DNA of 61,023 nucleotides from Cytophagales bacterium. Lineage in GTDB: Bacteria > Bacteroidota > Bacteroidia > Cytophagales > Cyclobacteriaceae. Position 1 is the stretch's first letter. Every line of letters starts with the position of its first letter. The position numbers and the translations under genes are program-made. The notes under the pieces are model-generated. The model saw only the letters and a list, made by a program, of their open reading frames with translations. It did not search any database and was not told where the DNA came from. Location: assembly GCA_020403045.1 (NCBI GenBank), contig JADBYK010000047.1, positions 1 through 61,023 of the forward strand. Reading direction: 5' to 3'. This document shows positions 1 through 7,750 of this stretch, piece after piece.

Positions 1-116
1 AGAAAACCAAGTTGGTGATTTTCATTGTCAGGGTTTAACCTTGACAAAACATTGGAAACCAATGTTTTCGTCAACCCCCTGGGCAAACTATGCATTCCTA
101 ATGCATAGTTTGGGTT
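1..116. repeat. Modular hairpin repeat, copy A (cut by window edge)
   Basis: The first 32 bases are identical to 40668-40699, and 33-53 and 70-116 also match copy C. Hairpin 1 has TTGAC (41-45) plus AAAACATTGG (46-55), loop AAA, CCAATGTTTT (59-68), an unpaired C (69) and GTCAA (70-74). Hairpin 2 is AAACTATGCATT (85-96), loop CCT, AATGCATAGTTT (100-111), then GGGTT. The copy probably begins upstream of the window. It lies downstream of the leftward NUDIX gene and contains no gene. Confidence 0.85.
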
Positions 117-144
117 CAATTGTCAGCACAACGTGCAAAAAAGT

Positions 145-684
145 CTAATGACTTTTTTGGGCTAATTTTTCGCTCATTCGAAGTACAGACCTTTCTGTCG
201 TATAATTTTTTAGCTGATCCATTGGAATCCACTTTACATCGTGCGATTCTTCGCTTACGAGTACGGGTTCATCTTCATTGGCACGAAGTAAAAAACGTAT
301 ATCGTAATGCTGATGTTCCGGGAAATCGTTGCGGGCAGGGATTGTGTGAATGTCGATGTCAAAAATAGATGATTCAATTTTAAAATTAGAAAGCCCTGTT
401 TCTTCCTCTGCCTCGCGCAACGCCACCGCCAAGATATTTTCGTCTCCATCGGCATGACCCCCTGGCTGCACCCATTTGTTTAGTTTGGCATGATGAACGA
501 GTAATGCTTTGGAAGCATCATCGCTCACGATCCAGGCTGATCCCGTAATATGGCCGGGTAAATGTGTTCGTTGAAACGCATTCGCAGCTGTAAGCAATTC
601 CAAAAACTGATTTCTAAAATGTTGCTCTTCCGGGTAGGGGCTTGAATAATTTTCAAGCGATTGGATCAAGTCTTTTCTATTCAT
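145..684 (-). CDS. NUDIX hydrolase
   Basis: A 179-residue NUDIX hydrolase, a family that cleaves nucleoside diphosphates linked to another moiety. The NUDIX box G-x5-E-x7-REAEEETG is complete at about residues 75-97, including the metal-binding REAEEE core. An N-terminal helical segment of about 45 residues precedes the fold. There is no signal peptide, so it should be cytoplasmic. The substrate cannot be read from sequence; the 'PGGHADGDE' form of the box is seen in general-purpose NUDIX proteins of Bacteroidota. It is the last gene of a leftward series after the 1753-residue secreted protein and a small secreted protein, 30 nt from the latter, but functional linkage is doubtful. The ATG at 684 gives a normal family length. 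Confidence 0.9.
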   Translation of the reverse strand: MNRKDLIQSLENYSSPYPEEQHFRNQFLELLTAANAFQRTHLPGHITGSAWIVSDDASKALLVHHAKLNKWVQPGGHADGDENILAVALREAEEETGLSNFKIESSIFDIDIHTIPARNDFPEHQHYDIRFLLRANEDEPVLVSEESHDVKWIPMDQLKNYTTERSVLRMSEKLAQKSH

Positions 685-714
685 ATGGGCAGATATCGAC
701 CCTTTAGCAAGCCA

Positions 715-1068
715 TCACTGGATAATGATAGTCACTTTGTTGAACTTGCCCTCTTCCAGTTGACCGATTTTTTCTCCGCCACCTGTGTTGTCTTTATCAC
801 CTTTCTTCACAAGTACAAAGTAAGCGACTGCTTTTATTTTCTTAAAACGATAATTGCCCTTTGCATCTGTACTTCCTTCGGCCACCGGGTTGGTTTCTTT
901 GTTATAGTTTTCCTCCGTTTCAAAAAGTTTAATGCTGGCACCTTCCACGGTGTTGCCCAACTCGTCTCTAACCGTAACGGTCAGTGAGGTGTTTATCAAT
1001 TGAAAAGGCGATGGTGCGAATGAACTAGTTAAAAGCGTAAGCGTAATTAAAAAAAAAGAAAGTTTCAT
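715..1068 (-). CDS. Small secreted protein with carboxypeptidase-regulatory-like beta-sandwich
   Basis: 117 residues. The chosen start (ATG 1068) gives MKLSFFLITLTLLTSSF, a clear signal peptide. A longer frame exists upstream but overlaps the neighbouring coding region and its extra residues look non-coding. The mature part (VTVRDELGNTVEGASIKLFE, then STDAKGNYRFKKI) has the pattern of carboxypeptidase-regulatory-like or CnaB-type beta-sandwiches: a 'G..V.GA.V.L' strand followed by 'T.A.G.Y.F'. These are carrier or adhesion modules in secreted Bacteroidota proteins. It starts 11 nt after the 1753-residue cargo gene, so it is probably co-transcribed and may be a periplasmic or surface partner. 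No catalytic motif is visible. Confidence 0.75.
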   Translation of the reverse strand: MKLSFFLITLTLLTSSFAPSPFQLINTSLTVTVRDELGNTVEGASIKLFETEENYNKETNPVAEGSTDAKGNYRFKKIKAVAYFVLVKKGDKDNTGGGEKIGQLEEGKFNKVTIIIQ

Positions 1069-1079
1069 GGCTGTATTAT

Positions 1080-4000
1080 TTATCGGAGTAAAACAATTCC
1101 ACCTCGTTGTTCTTTGATTCCCTCTTCGGGTCTGAACGAACTTTGGTACTTTATCACATAGGAGTAGGTGCCGCCAGGTGCCGGTTGACCGGGGTTGTTT
1201 CCGTATCCACCATTCCATCTAAAATCTTTCTTTGTGTCTGAGAAAACGAGCTCTCCCCAGCGATTAAAGATAGCTATTTCAAATTTGTCGGTAATGAAAA
1301 AGCTGTAGACGAAAAATTCTTTATTCATTGCATTGACGGCATTCCCAGGTCGAAATGCATTGGGGCCAACAATTTTCGGGATACATTCATTCAACACTTC
1401 TGTTTTATCAGAATTCGTGCAGCCGAAAGAATTGGTCAGGTCGACTTGATAAATGCCTTCGCTGGTAGCGGTTAAAACCCGATTGGTAAAATTAATAATG
1501 ATGTCATTCTTCAACCAATTATAAGTCGTGAATGTACCTGGATTTAAATCAACCTGGGACGTCTTTATATCTTTGTTGTCTGGGTCATTGCAGATAATCA
1601 CTCGGTCTGGTAACTCGCCTTGAGGAATAGGTGCTTTGATTATTTGAATAGATGCAGAGGCATTGCAGGTGGCTTTACTTATAGTTACTCGGTAAGTGCC
1701 TTCTCGCGTGTCACTCAGGGTAGCAGTGGATTGGCCCGCAATTGTTGTTCCATTAAGGGCCCATGCGTAAGTAACGCCCGTGGCAGTAGTGGTGGAGGTA
1801 AGTGTAAATGCTTTATTGTCCTGGCAAGCCTGCGTTCCGGTAACAGTCGCATCGACAGGGCCACTCACCTGCACCGGCTTTGCTGCGGACCGAACAAAGC
1901 AGCCGCTAACGGCATCAACTACTTCTACCGCATAACTGGCACCGTCTTCACTTTGACCAAGGGTGATTTGGCGACCTCCCAGCCCCGCTTGAAGAACTCC
2001 TGTTTTATACCATCGATAAGTGAAGTTTCCAGTTGGAGTGGCAGTCAGAACCACTTGACTAGCACAGCCATTACTTTGTGTAAAATCGGGTGAAGGAAGG
2101 CCAGTAAAAACAATAGATGTTGATTGAGTGAGTATACAACCCCCACCGATGTCAGCTGCAACTTGGTAGGTGCCAGTACCATTGGTTGGAAGATTTAACG
2201 TTGCTCCATTCACAGTACCACCAGTAGGCAAAGTCCAAGTGAATGAAACACCACCCGCCACAGAGGCAACCAAAGTTGCTGGACTAACACACAAGTTGGG
2301 TGTAATCGTCAAGACCGGAGTAACCGGATTCACAATTTGGTTAAAAGCGAAAGTACAACCCGTGCCGTTATTGTCTCTTACCTGTATGGAGTAAGTTCCT
2401 GGAATCAATGAAGCCGTGTTTGCTGCTTGTGGCCCAATCACAGCTCCCGTTGCAACATTTGTAAATGTGTATCGAGGAGTTGGAACAACAGCACCAGCCG
2501 TGGTAACAGTAACCAATGATGGATTACAGTTTGAGGTAGTGGCCGTTGCTGTAAAAGTGGCATCAACGAGGTTGATTGCCGTTGAAATCGTACATCCCGA
2601 AATTTGATCTTGCACAATCCCCGAAATCGTTCCTGCACTAGCACCTTGTAGAGGCGGGCTGAATGTAATAGTTGAAGGCGCTGACTGATCAAATCCTTGT
2701 TGGCTAAACGAGGGGCCACTTAAAAAATAAGAGTAGGGGCCACCCGGGATTATTGAACTGTTCAGGTTCAGTGTAACAGTGCCGGTAGCAGTATTGCAGC
2801 TCGTGGGGTTAGTGCCACTTAGTGTAAAGGTGGGCGAAACTTTGATGGTATATGTCTTAGAGTCTGTTGCTGTGCATAGTGTTATGGGGTCAGTTACCGT
2901 TACTCCATAGGTTAGAACAGCGGGCAGTGAAGTATCTACTACCTGTGTTGCAAACGTATTTCCGTTCGGTGCTCCGTTCAACGTCCACACGAAGTTTGCT
3001 CCTGAATTAAATGCATTTAAATTGGGCGTGGTGTTGTCCTCACATACTGTAAGGTCTGGGCCTAAATCTAAAACCGGGCGATTATTGACGACAATACCAT
3101 TGGCTGTTGCGGTACACCCGTTAACATCTGTGATCGTGACCGAAACATTTGCCGGATTATTGATGACGATCGTTTTTGTGGTAGCACCACTATTCCACAA
3201 GTAAGAAGTAATTGAAACCAGATTTCCGGAATTCGCATCCAATGTTATGGGGCCATTGCATAAGGCACTCGCAGGAGCTAACGTAGGTCTAGGTGGAGGC
3301 GGGTTTATTCTAACTTGCTGAACGATTGTCGTATCAAGGCCACATCGGTTGGTTAGTCGCATAGAAACAGTGTAGGTGCCAGCCGCAGCGTATAAGTGGG
3401 TTGGCGCTGCCTCTGCGCTGCCAGCACCATCACCAAACGCCCATTGAAAAACATCAATCGCATCGGTGGGCGTACCGTTAAATCTCGTGGTATCGCCCAG
3501 ACAAATTCCTGTGAATGAGAATCCTGGCCCACCAAACCCGTTGCCTTGTTGTTGGATAAAATTGGGGAGACCTAATCGGCTATTTGTACCGGATGCGAGC
3601 GGGAAACCCGTAAAATTTACGGAAGAGGGTGTGCTTACTCTGTTCTCATTTGCGTTAATCGTGCCTAATGTCGTGTTGCTGGTGCCATCATTGAACGCCA
3701 TATAGATTTGCCCATCCGGTGCAATTTGCAAAGCGCCCATCTCGATCGGTCGTTGTATTGGACTTGGCGGCACCAAAACAGGAATTTGTACATCTAGCGA
3801 GTCAAGATAGTATTCATACAACGCAGAAGGGCTTGGAGCTCCTTTAATGGTCGCAAAAAGCTTTCTTCCTGCAGGCGAGAACTCCACGCCATAAACCTGA
3901 CCTGCAGCCTGGTTCATGTTAACTCTCCTAAAATTACTAATTACACCTGTCGAGTCGTTCAATTGAAAAAGCTCAATCACATTACTTGTGCCAGGCGTTG

Positions 4001-6341
4001 AAAGCGGCACAGCTAAATTATTTCGCGGTCCGAGTTTCATGTAACCCTGGCCATTTTCTTTTGAAGTAAAAGAATGTGGCGATCCGATGTCCGAGTAAAC
4101 AGCTGCTCCAATTCCTTGGTTGGTGATGGGATAGGTTCGGAATGTACTATTCCCATATTCGTGTGCAACAAGCCACCGCCCGTTTGCTGTGATGCGTTCG
4201 GTGCTCTTGGAAAATAATAGGATATTTTTTTGTGTAACTGCACCGTTTCCTCCGTTTTGTTTCAAGTCAAAAATAGAATACCGCAATTCATTCGATGAGG
4301 TACCGGTAATTTCCTGTGTGGTAAAAATATAATAGAGTGTTTCATCACCAGAGATGGGTACAATCAAAGAGGATTGTGTTGAGGTTGGATCTCCGCCAAT
4401 CCCCGTGTCAATGAGTGTATTTGTTTTGTCATAAACGTTCGATCCATCGGTGTAAAAAATGGCCTTTCCGTTTCGATCACACACGATGGCACAGCCAGCT
4501 GGCGCATCCATGGCGCTTGTGTTAAGGGCTTTTGGAGGAGGTACATTGAAGTCTATTCCGGCCTTATTTCCGAAGTACCAGATATTGCTCCGCTGATCAC
4601 TTAATCCATACTCTTTTACATTCACTCCGGCATACGTGGAACAACCAGTAGCATCTGTAGCCACCACATAATAATAGCCCGCTGAGTCGGGAGTTAATAT
4701 TTGTCCAGTATCTCCATTTGACCAGTTAAAAGATGTTGCTGATCCTTGGGTTACACTTACTCTCACCGAAAATTGTGTTGGAGAAGAGGTTCCGCGAGGC
4801 GCTGGGAATTCACTTCGACAAGCTGTTGTGTCTTGCACTAGCTGTAACTCTAAAGTAAACGCGTTAATAGTAACCGGCTGTGTTACGGTTCTTCGTTGGC
4901 CCTGATAAAAGGCTGTCAGTTGTACGTTGAACGTTTGGGCTTGCTGATAAGTATGTACAGGACTCCAGGCTCCAGAGGTATTCGTATCACCAAAGTTCCA
5001 TCTCAGGCTGTCTGCATTAGGTGTTACGTTTGGAAAAAACGAAACGGGATTATTTTGGCAGGTGCCAGCAGTTGTAAAACTTACTGTCAAGTTCACATTT
5101 GTTGGTGGCAGAAACGAAGGAAATTGAGTGGCGCTGAAATTGGTCGTGCCAAAAGGCTGAAGCGTTTTGATTACTTGCGATGCGATTGTATCCGTCTTCG
5201 AAAATTTTCCAACCAAGAACGGACCACTGCTTACAGCTTGATAAATATGATAGATCGCACTGTCGGGGGCAAGTTGAAGTCCATAGCTACGGAAAACAGG
5301 TGCTGGCAAAACCGATGTAAGTGTGGCGCTTGGGTTGAGGAAATCATATTGTAAAACGTCTGCAGCAATGCCCGCTTCACCAATTCTTGAAATATAAAGG
5401 TATCGCCCTCCTTTGATATCCCATTGGATATCATACATCGATTCTGCTGCAGCAGTAGCAATACCAGTATTCAAAATGTATCTGTCAAAAGAAATAGCTC
5501 CGGTGGCAGGATTGAAATCCAAGATCAACGCATCATCTCTGGGACTTTGGATTGACACTGCTAATTTTCTCAACTTATTATTGTAAGAAAAATTAGAAAC
5601 CGTTACCGGAACGGGGGTGGGCCCAAGAGGTGTAGTGGAAGTAGTTACAAAGGTACCAGATGAATAACTCGCTGCATTAATTAGCGTTGCTGAGAAAACG
5701 GCTGAAGCATTTTGATGGGTGATGAGCCAAAAATCTGTTCCGTTTGTATGTGGCACAATCATCATTCCTTCTGAGCGATTGGCCAAACCAACCGGTGCGT
5801 TTTTATTTAATACCTCAACGTTTCCCTGTGCAGGGGAAGGAAAAACCGCATTTCCAAACAATGACATATCTACCACACTACGGGTGATTGAGCCTGCCGC
5901 CAAAAAATTTGCGTTGTTGGCAAATAGAAAATACTTGTTGACTTGGCCAGGAACAGCACAGACAACAATGGGCTGGTTACCGGCCACATTTCCCAAAAGC
6001 CCACCACCGTTTGGCATTAGCAAGTGAAACGCATCATAGACTCGTGACCCGTCTGAATAAAATAATAAATTAGATGTAGCCGGGTCTGTTGCAACCGCGC
6101 TTCCACCAGTGCCAAATGGTGGTACTGGGACAACTTGGTCGTTGACTTGTTGAGGCAAGTTTGTGCCGCGGTTAAAACGGATGCCAGCTGAAGTGCTGCC
6201 AAAATACCAATTGTGTTGGGCGAGGTTTTGACCAATCGAATGGGAAGCGAATAAGGAGAAAATAAATACGATGCTTAACCTGATTGCCATTCTGCTTTTT
6301 AGTTTACCCTTCATGTGCTTTCTACTCCTAAACTTATTCAT
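1080..6341 (-). CDS. Giant T9SS type B cargo with duplicated WYFG domains and PKD domains
   Basis: 1753 residues. It has a signal peptide near residues 17-38 (ending SIGQ). The first 'NWYFGSTSAGIRFN' beta-rich domain spans about 40-410, followed by a PKD domain at about 415-495 ('LRWNFGDTNTSG'). A second 'IWYFGNKAGIDFN' domain starts near 584, with a second PKD domain at about 940-1015 ('FQWAFGDGAGS'). A long series of Ig/SprB-like beta domains follows. The last ~100 residues are the gliding-motility-associated C-terminal (type B) T9SS sorting domain, with 'GPNAFRPG', 'IAIFNRWGELVF', 'WNGGY' and 'PGGTYSYVIKY'. The protein should be exported by T9SS and held at the surface. The divergent PorP/SprF neighbour fits, because SprF-type proteins support secretion of type B cargo. 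The start could also be at the internal Met 10 or 18; the signal peptide is unaffected. Confidence 0.9.
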   Translation of the reverse strand: MNKFRSRKHMKGKLKSRMAIRLSIVFIFSLFASHSIGQNLAQHNWYFGSTSAGIRFNRGTNLPQQVNDQVVPVPPFGTGGSAVATDPATSNLLFYSDGSRVYDAFHLLMPNGGGLLGNVAGNQPIVVCAVPGQVNKYFLFANNANFLAAGSITRSVVDMSLFGNAVFPSPAQGNVEVLNKNAPVGLANRSEGMMIVPHTNGTDFWLITHQNASAVFSATLINAASYSSGTFVTTSTTPLGPTPVPVTVSNFSYNNKLRKLAVSIQSPRDDALILDFNPATGAISFDRYILNTGIATAAAESMYDIQWDIKGGRYLYISRIGEAGIAADVLQYDFLNPSATLTSVLPAPVFRSYGLQLAPDSAIYHIYQAVSSGPFLVGKFSKTDTIASQVIKTLQPFGTTNFSATQFPSFLPPTNVNLTVSFTTAGTCQNNPVSFFPNVTPNADSLRWNFGDTNTSGAWSPVHTYQQAQTFNVQLTAFYQGQRRTVTQPVTINAFTLELQLVQDTTACRSEFPAPRGTSSPTQFSVRVSVTQGSATSFNWSNGDTGQILTPDSAGYYYVVATDATGCSTYAGVNVKEYGLSDQRSNIWYFGNKAGIDFNVPPPKALNTSAMDAPAGCAIVCDRNGKAIFYTDGSNVYDKTNTLIDTGIGGDPTSTQSSLIVPISGDETLYYIFTTQEITGTSSNELRYSIFDLKQNGGNGAVTQKNILLFSKSTERITANGRWLVAHEYGNSTFRTYPITNQGIGAAVYSDIGSPHSFTSKENGQGYMKLGPRNNLAVPLSTPGTSNVIELFQLNDSTGVISNFRRVNMNQAAGQVYGVEFSPAGRKLFATIKGAPSPSALYEYYLDSLDVQIPVLVPPSPIQRPIEMGALQIAPDGQIYMAFNDGTSNTTLGTINANENRVSTPSSVNFTGFPLASGTNSRLGLPNFIQQQGNGFGGPGFSFTGICLGDTTRFNGTPTDAIDVFQWAFGDGAGSAEAAPTHLYAAAGTYTVSMRLTNRCGLDTTIVQQVRINPPPPRPTLAPASALCNGPITLDANSGNLVSITSYLWNSGATTKTIVINNPANVSVTITDVNGCTATANGIVVNNRPVLDLGPDLTVCEDNTTPNLNAFNSGANFVWTLNGAPNGNTFATQVVDTSLPAVLTYGVTVTDPITLCTATDSKTYTIKVSPTFTLSGTNPTSCNTATGTVTLNLNSSIIPGGPYSYFLSGPSFSQQGFDQSAPSTITFSPPLQGASAGTISGIVQDQISGCTISTAINLVDATFTATATTSNCNPSLVTVTTAGAVVPTPRYTFTNVATGAVIGPQAANTASLIPGTYSIQVRDNNGTGCTFAFNQIVNPVTPVLTITPNLCVSPATLVASVAGGVSFTWTLPTGGTVNGATLNLPTNGTGTYQVAADIGGGCILTQSTSIVFTGLPSPDFTQSNGCASQVVLTATPTGNFTYRWYKTGVLQAGLGGRQITLGQSEDGASYAVEVVDAVSGCFVRSAAKPVQVSGPVDATVTGTQACQDNKAFTLTSTTTATGVTYAWALNGTTIAGQSTATLSDTREGTYRVTISKATCNASASIQIIKAPIPQGELPDRVIICNDPDNKDIKTSQVDLNPGTFTTYNWLKNDIIINFTNRVLTATSEGIYQVDLTNSFGCTNSDKTEVLNECIPKIVGPNAFRPGNAVNAMNKEFFVYSFFITDKFEIAIFNRWGELVFSDTKKDFRWNGGYGNNPGQPAPGGTYSYVIKYQSSFRPEEGIKEQRGGIVLLR

Positions 6342-6356
6342 ACGAACAGATTAACC

Positions 6357-6364
6357 CAAATTTA
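6357..6364 (-). promoter_or_regulatory. Candidate -7 box of the T9SS cargo gene
   Basis: The minus strand reads TAAATTTG, a perfect match to the Bacteroidota -7 consensus TAnnTTTG, 15 nt upstream of the start codon. I see no good TTG at the expected -33 spacing, so this rests on the -7 box alone. Confidence 0.45.
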
Positions 6365-6532
6365 AAACGCTCAAACCACACTAAAGTATACAATTTGAGT
6401 GAAAATATCGTTAACAAGATTCCATGGTATTTACCACATAACTTTTTTTAATGTCGGCCATCCGTTTAACCCAAATAAAATGCATTAAAGTAAACATCTA
6501 CCTTAAAATGACGAATCCTTCCTTGTGTCAGG

Positions 6533-6654
6533 ATTGTCAGGGTTAACCTTGACAATGAAAATCATAAAAGTGGCTTTTAATATCAAAGCTTGCGTGGTGA
6601 TTTTCATTCGTCAAATTATGCAATAGATTTTTCTATTGCATAATTACGGGTTAA
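6533..6654. repeat. Modular hairpin repeat, copy B
   Basis: Starts ATTGTCAGGGTTAACCTTGAC, nearly identical to copy A 24-45 (one T fewer). Hairpin 1: TTGAC (6549-6553) plus AATGAAAATCA (6554-6564), a 33-nt loop, TGATTTTCATT (6598-6608), an unpaired C (6609) and GTCAA (6610-6614). Hairpin 2: 14-bp perfect arms 6614-6627 and 6632-6645 with a TTTT loop. Outer TTAACC (6543-6548) can pair with GGTTAA (6649-6654), giving a three-way junction. The 350-bp gap between the divergent genes (6342-6691) holds this repeat and the two promoters, nothing else recognisable. Confidence 0.85.
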
Positions 6655-6659
6655 ATTTG
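6652..6659 (+). promoter_or_regulatory. Candidate -7 box of the PorP/SprF gene
   Basis: TAAATTTG is a perfect TAnnTTTG match, 32 nt upstream of the ATG at 6692. Its first bases are the terminal GGGTTAA of hairpin repeat B, so the repeat directly abuts or forms the promoter. A -33 TTG at ideal spacing is not obvious. Confidence 0.45.
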
Positions 6660-6691
6660 CTTTATTGGAAAAGAATAAACCGGGATTGTTC

Positions 6692-7738
6692 ATGTTATTG
6701 AAAAAAATAGGTGTTTGTGTTTCTTTGATACTATCTATCTCATTCTCGGTAACTGGGCAGGATCCGCAATTCTCTCAGTTCTATGCGGCACCGTTGTATC
6801 TTAACCCAGCCTTTGCAGGATCGACTAACCAGAATAGAGTTGGCTTAAATTATCGAAATCAATGGCCCGCTATTGACGCAAACTTTAATACATTTTCTGC
6901 TTTTGCGGACTTTTATATTGAAAGCAAGAACAGTGGCGTAGGTATTTTGATCAATAACGATACTGAAGGCGTTTTGGGGTTGCGCTCCATCAGCCTGGCA
7001 CTTCAATATGCATACGATCTGCAAATCGTAAAGGGCTTATCGTTTCGGCCCGGGTTTCAAGCAGGCATTTATAATCGTTCCATTAATTTCAGCAGACTCA
7101 CGTTTGGAGATCAACTAGATCCGGCAACGGGTACACTGAGGGCGGGCGCATCTGCAGAGGCGTTGGGAAGTGGTCAATCAATATTTTTCCCGGATATCTC
7201 AATGGGTGGCTTACTCTATTCAAAAAACGGATGGTTGGGTTTTGCCGCGCATCATTTAACCGAGCCAAGTCAATCGTTAGTTGGCTCATCGGATAATCTG
7301 GCTATGAAACTTTCAGCGCATGCGGGATGGAAATTTTATTTTAAGCCCGGTGAAATGGGAGCAGGCTTTTATTCGAAGCCTCGGGAAAGAAGCATTACAC
7401 CAACAGTTCAATATCGGCATCAGGGTAAATTTGATCAGATGGATTTAGGGCTCTACTACACATTCGAGCCGCTTATAATTGGCACGTGGTATCGCGGGGT
7501 TCCCTTTAAGAGTTTAAATGGAATTGTAAATAACGAGTCCATTGTGTTGCTGGTTGGCTACACCTTAAAAAGTCTTAAAGACGTTTTAAACATCGGCTAT
7601 AGCTATGATTATACCATTTCAAAATTAGGCCCCGGTAGTGGCGGAGCTCACGAGTTTAGTATCGTTTACTCATGGAATTCACGTGATCCGCGTAAGCCAC
7701 CAAAAGATAGACTGGTTATTCCGTGTCCGGATTTTTAA
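6692..7738 (+). CDS. PorP/SprF family type IX secretion outer-membrane protein
   Basis: 348 residues from the ATG at 6692. An in-frame TTG 27 nt upstream only lengthens the signal peptide. The signal peptide is followed directly by 'QDPQFSQFYAAPLYLNPAFAGS', the hallmark start of the PorP/SprF family. The rest is a beta-barrel-like pattern of alternating strands ('VGLNYRNQWP', 'FADFYIES', 'LALQYAYD') ending in aromatic strands ('EFSIVYSWNSRD'). SprF is needed for secretion or attachment of the adhesin SprB in Flavobacterium, and paralogues commonly sit next to large type B cargo genes. Here the gene is divergent from such a cargo gene, so the two probably form a cargo-partner pair in the outer membrane. 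Confidence 0.9.
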   Translation: MLLKKIGVCVSLILSISFSVTGQDPQFSQFYAAPLYLNPAFAGSTNQNRVGLNYRNQWPAIDANFNTFSAFADFYIESKNSGVGILINNDTEGVLGLRSISLALQYAYDLQIVKGLSFRPGFQAGIYNRSINFSRLTFGDQLDPATGTLRAGASAEALGSGQSIFFPDISMGGLLYSKNGWLGFAAHHLTEPSQSLVGSSDNLAMKLSAHAGWKFYFKPGEMGAGFYSKPRERSITPTVQYRHQGKFDQMDLGLYYTFEPLIIGTWYRGVPFKSLNGIVNNESIVLLVGYTLKSLKDVLNIGYSYDYTISKLGPGSGGAHEFSIVYSWNSRDPRKPPKDRLVIPCPDF

Positions 7739-7750
7739 CGTCCGCATGAT

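Noticed and set aside
1069..1218. N-terminal extension of the small secreted protein
   Set aside because: It overlaps the 3' end of the T9SS cargo gene in another frame and would bury a clear signal peptide.
4896..5354. Plus-strand ORF of 152 codons opposite the T9SS cargo gene
   Set aside because: Antisense shadow with no domain, signal or start context; the minus frame has clear PKD and beta-propeller-like motifs.
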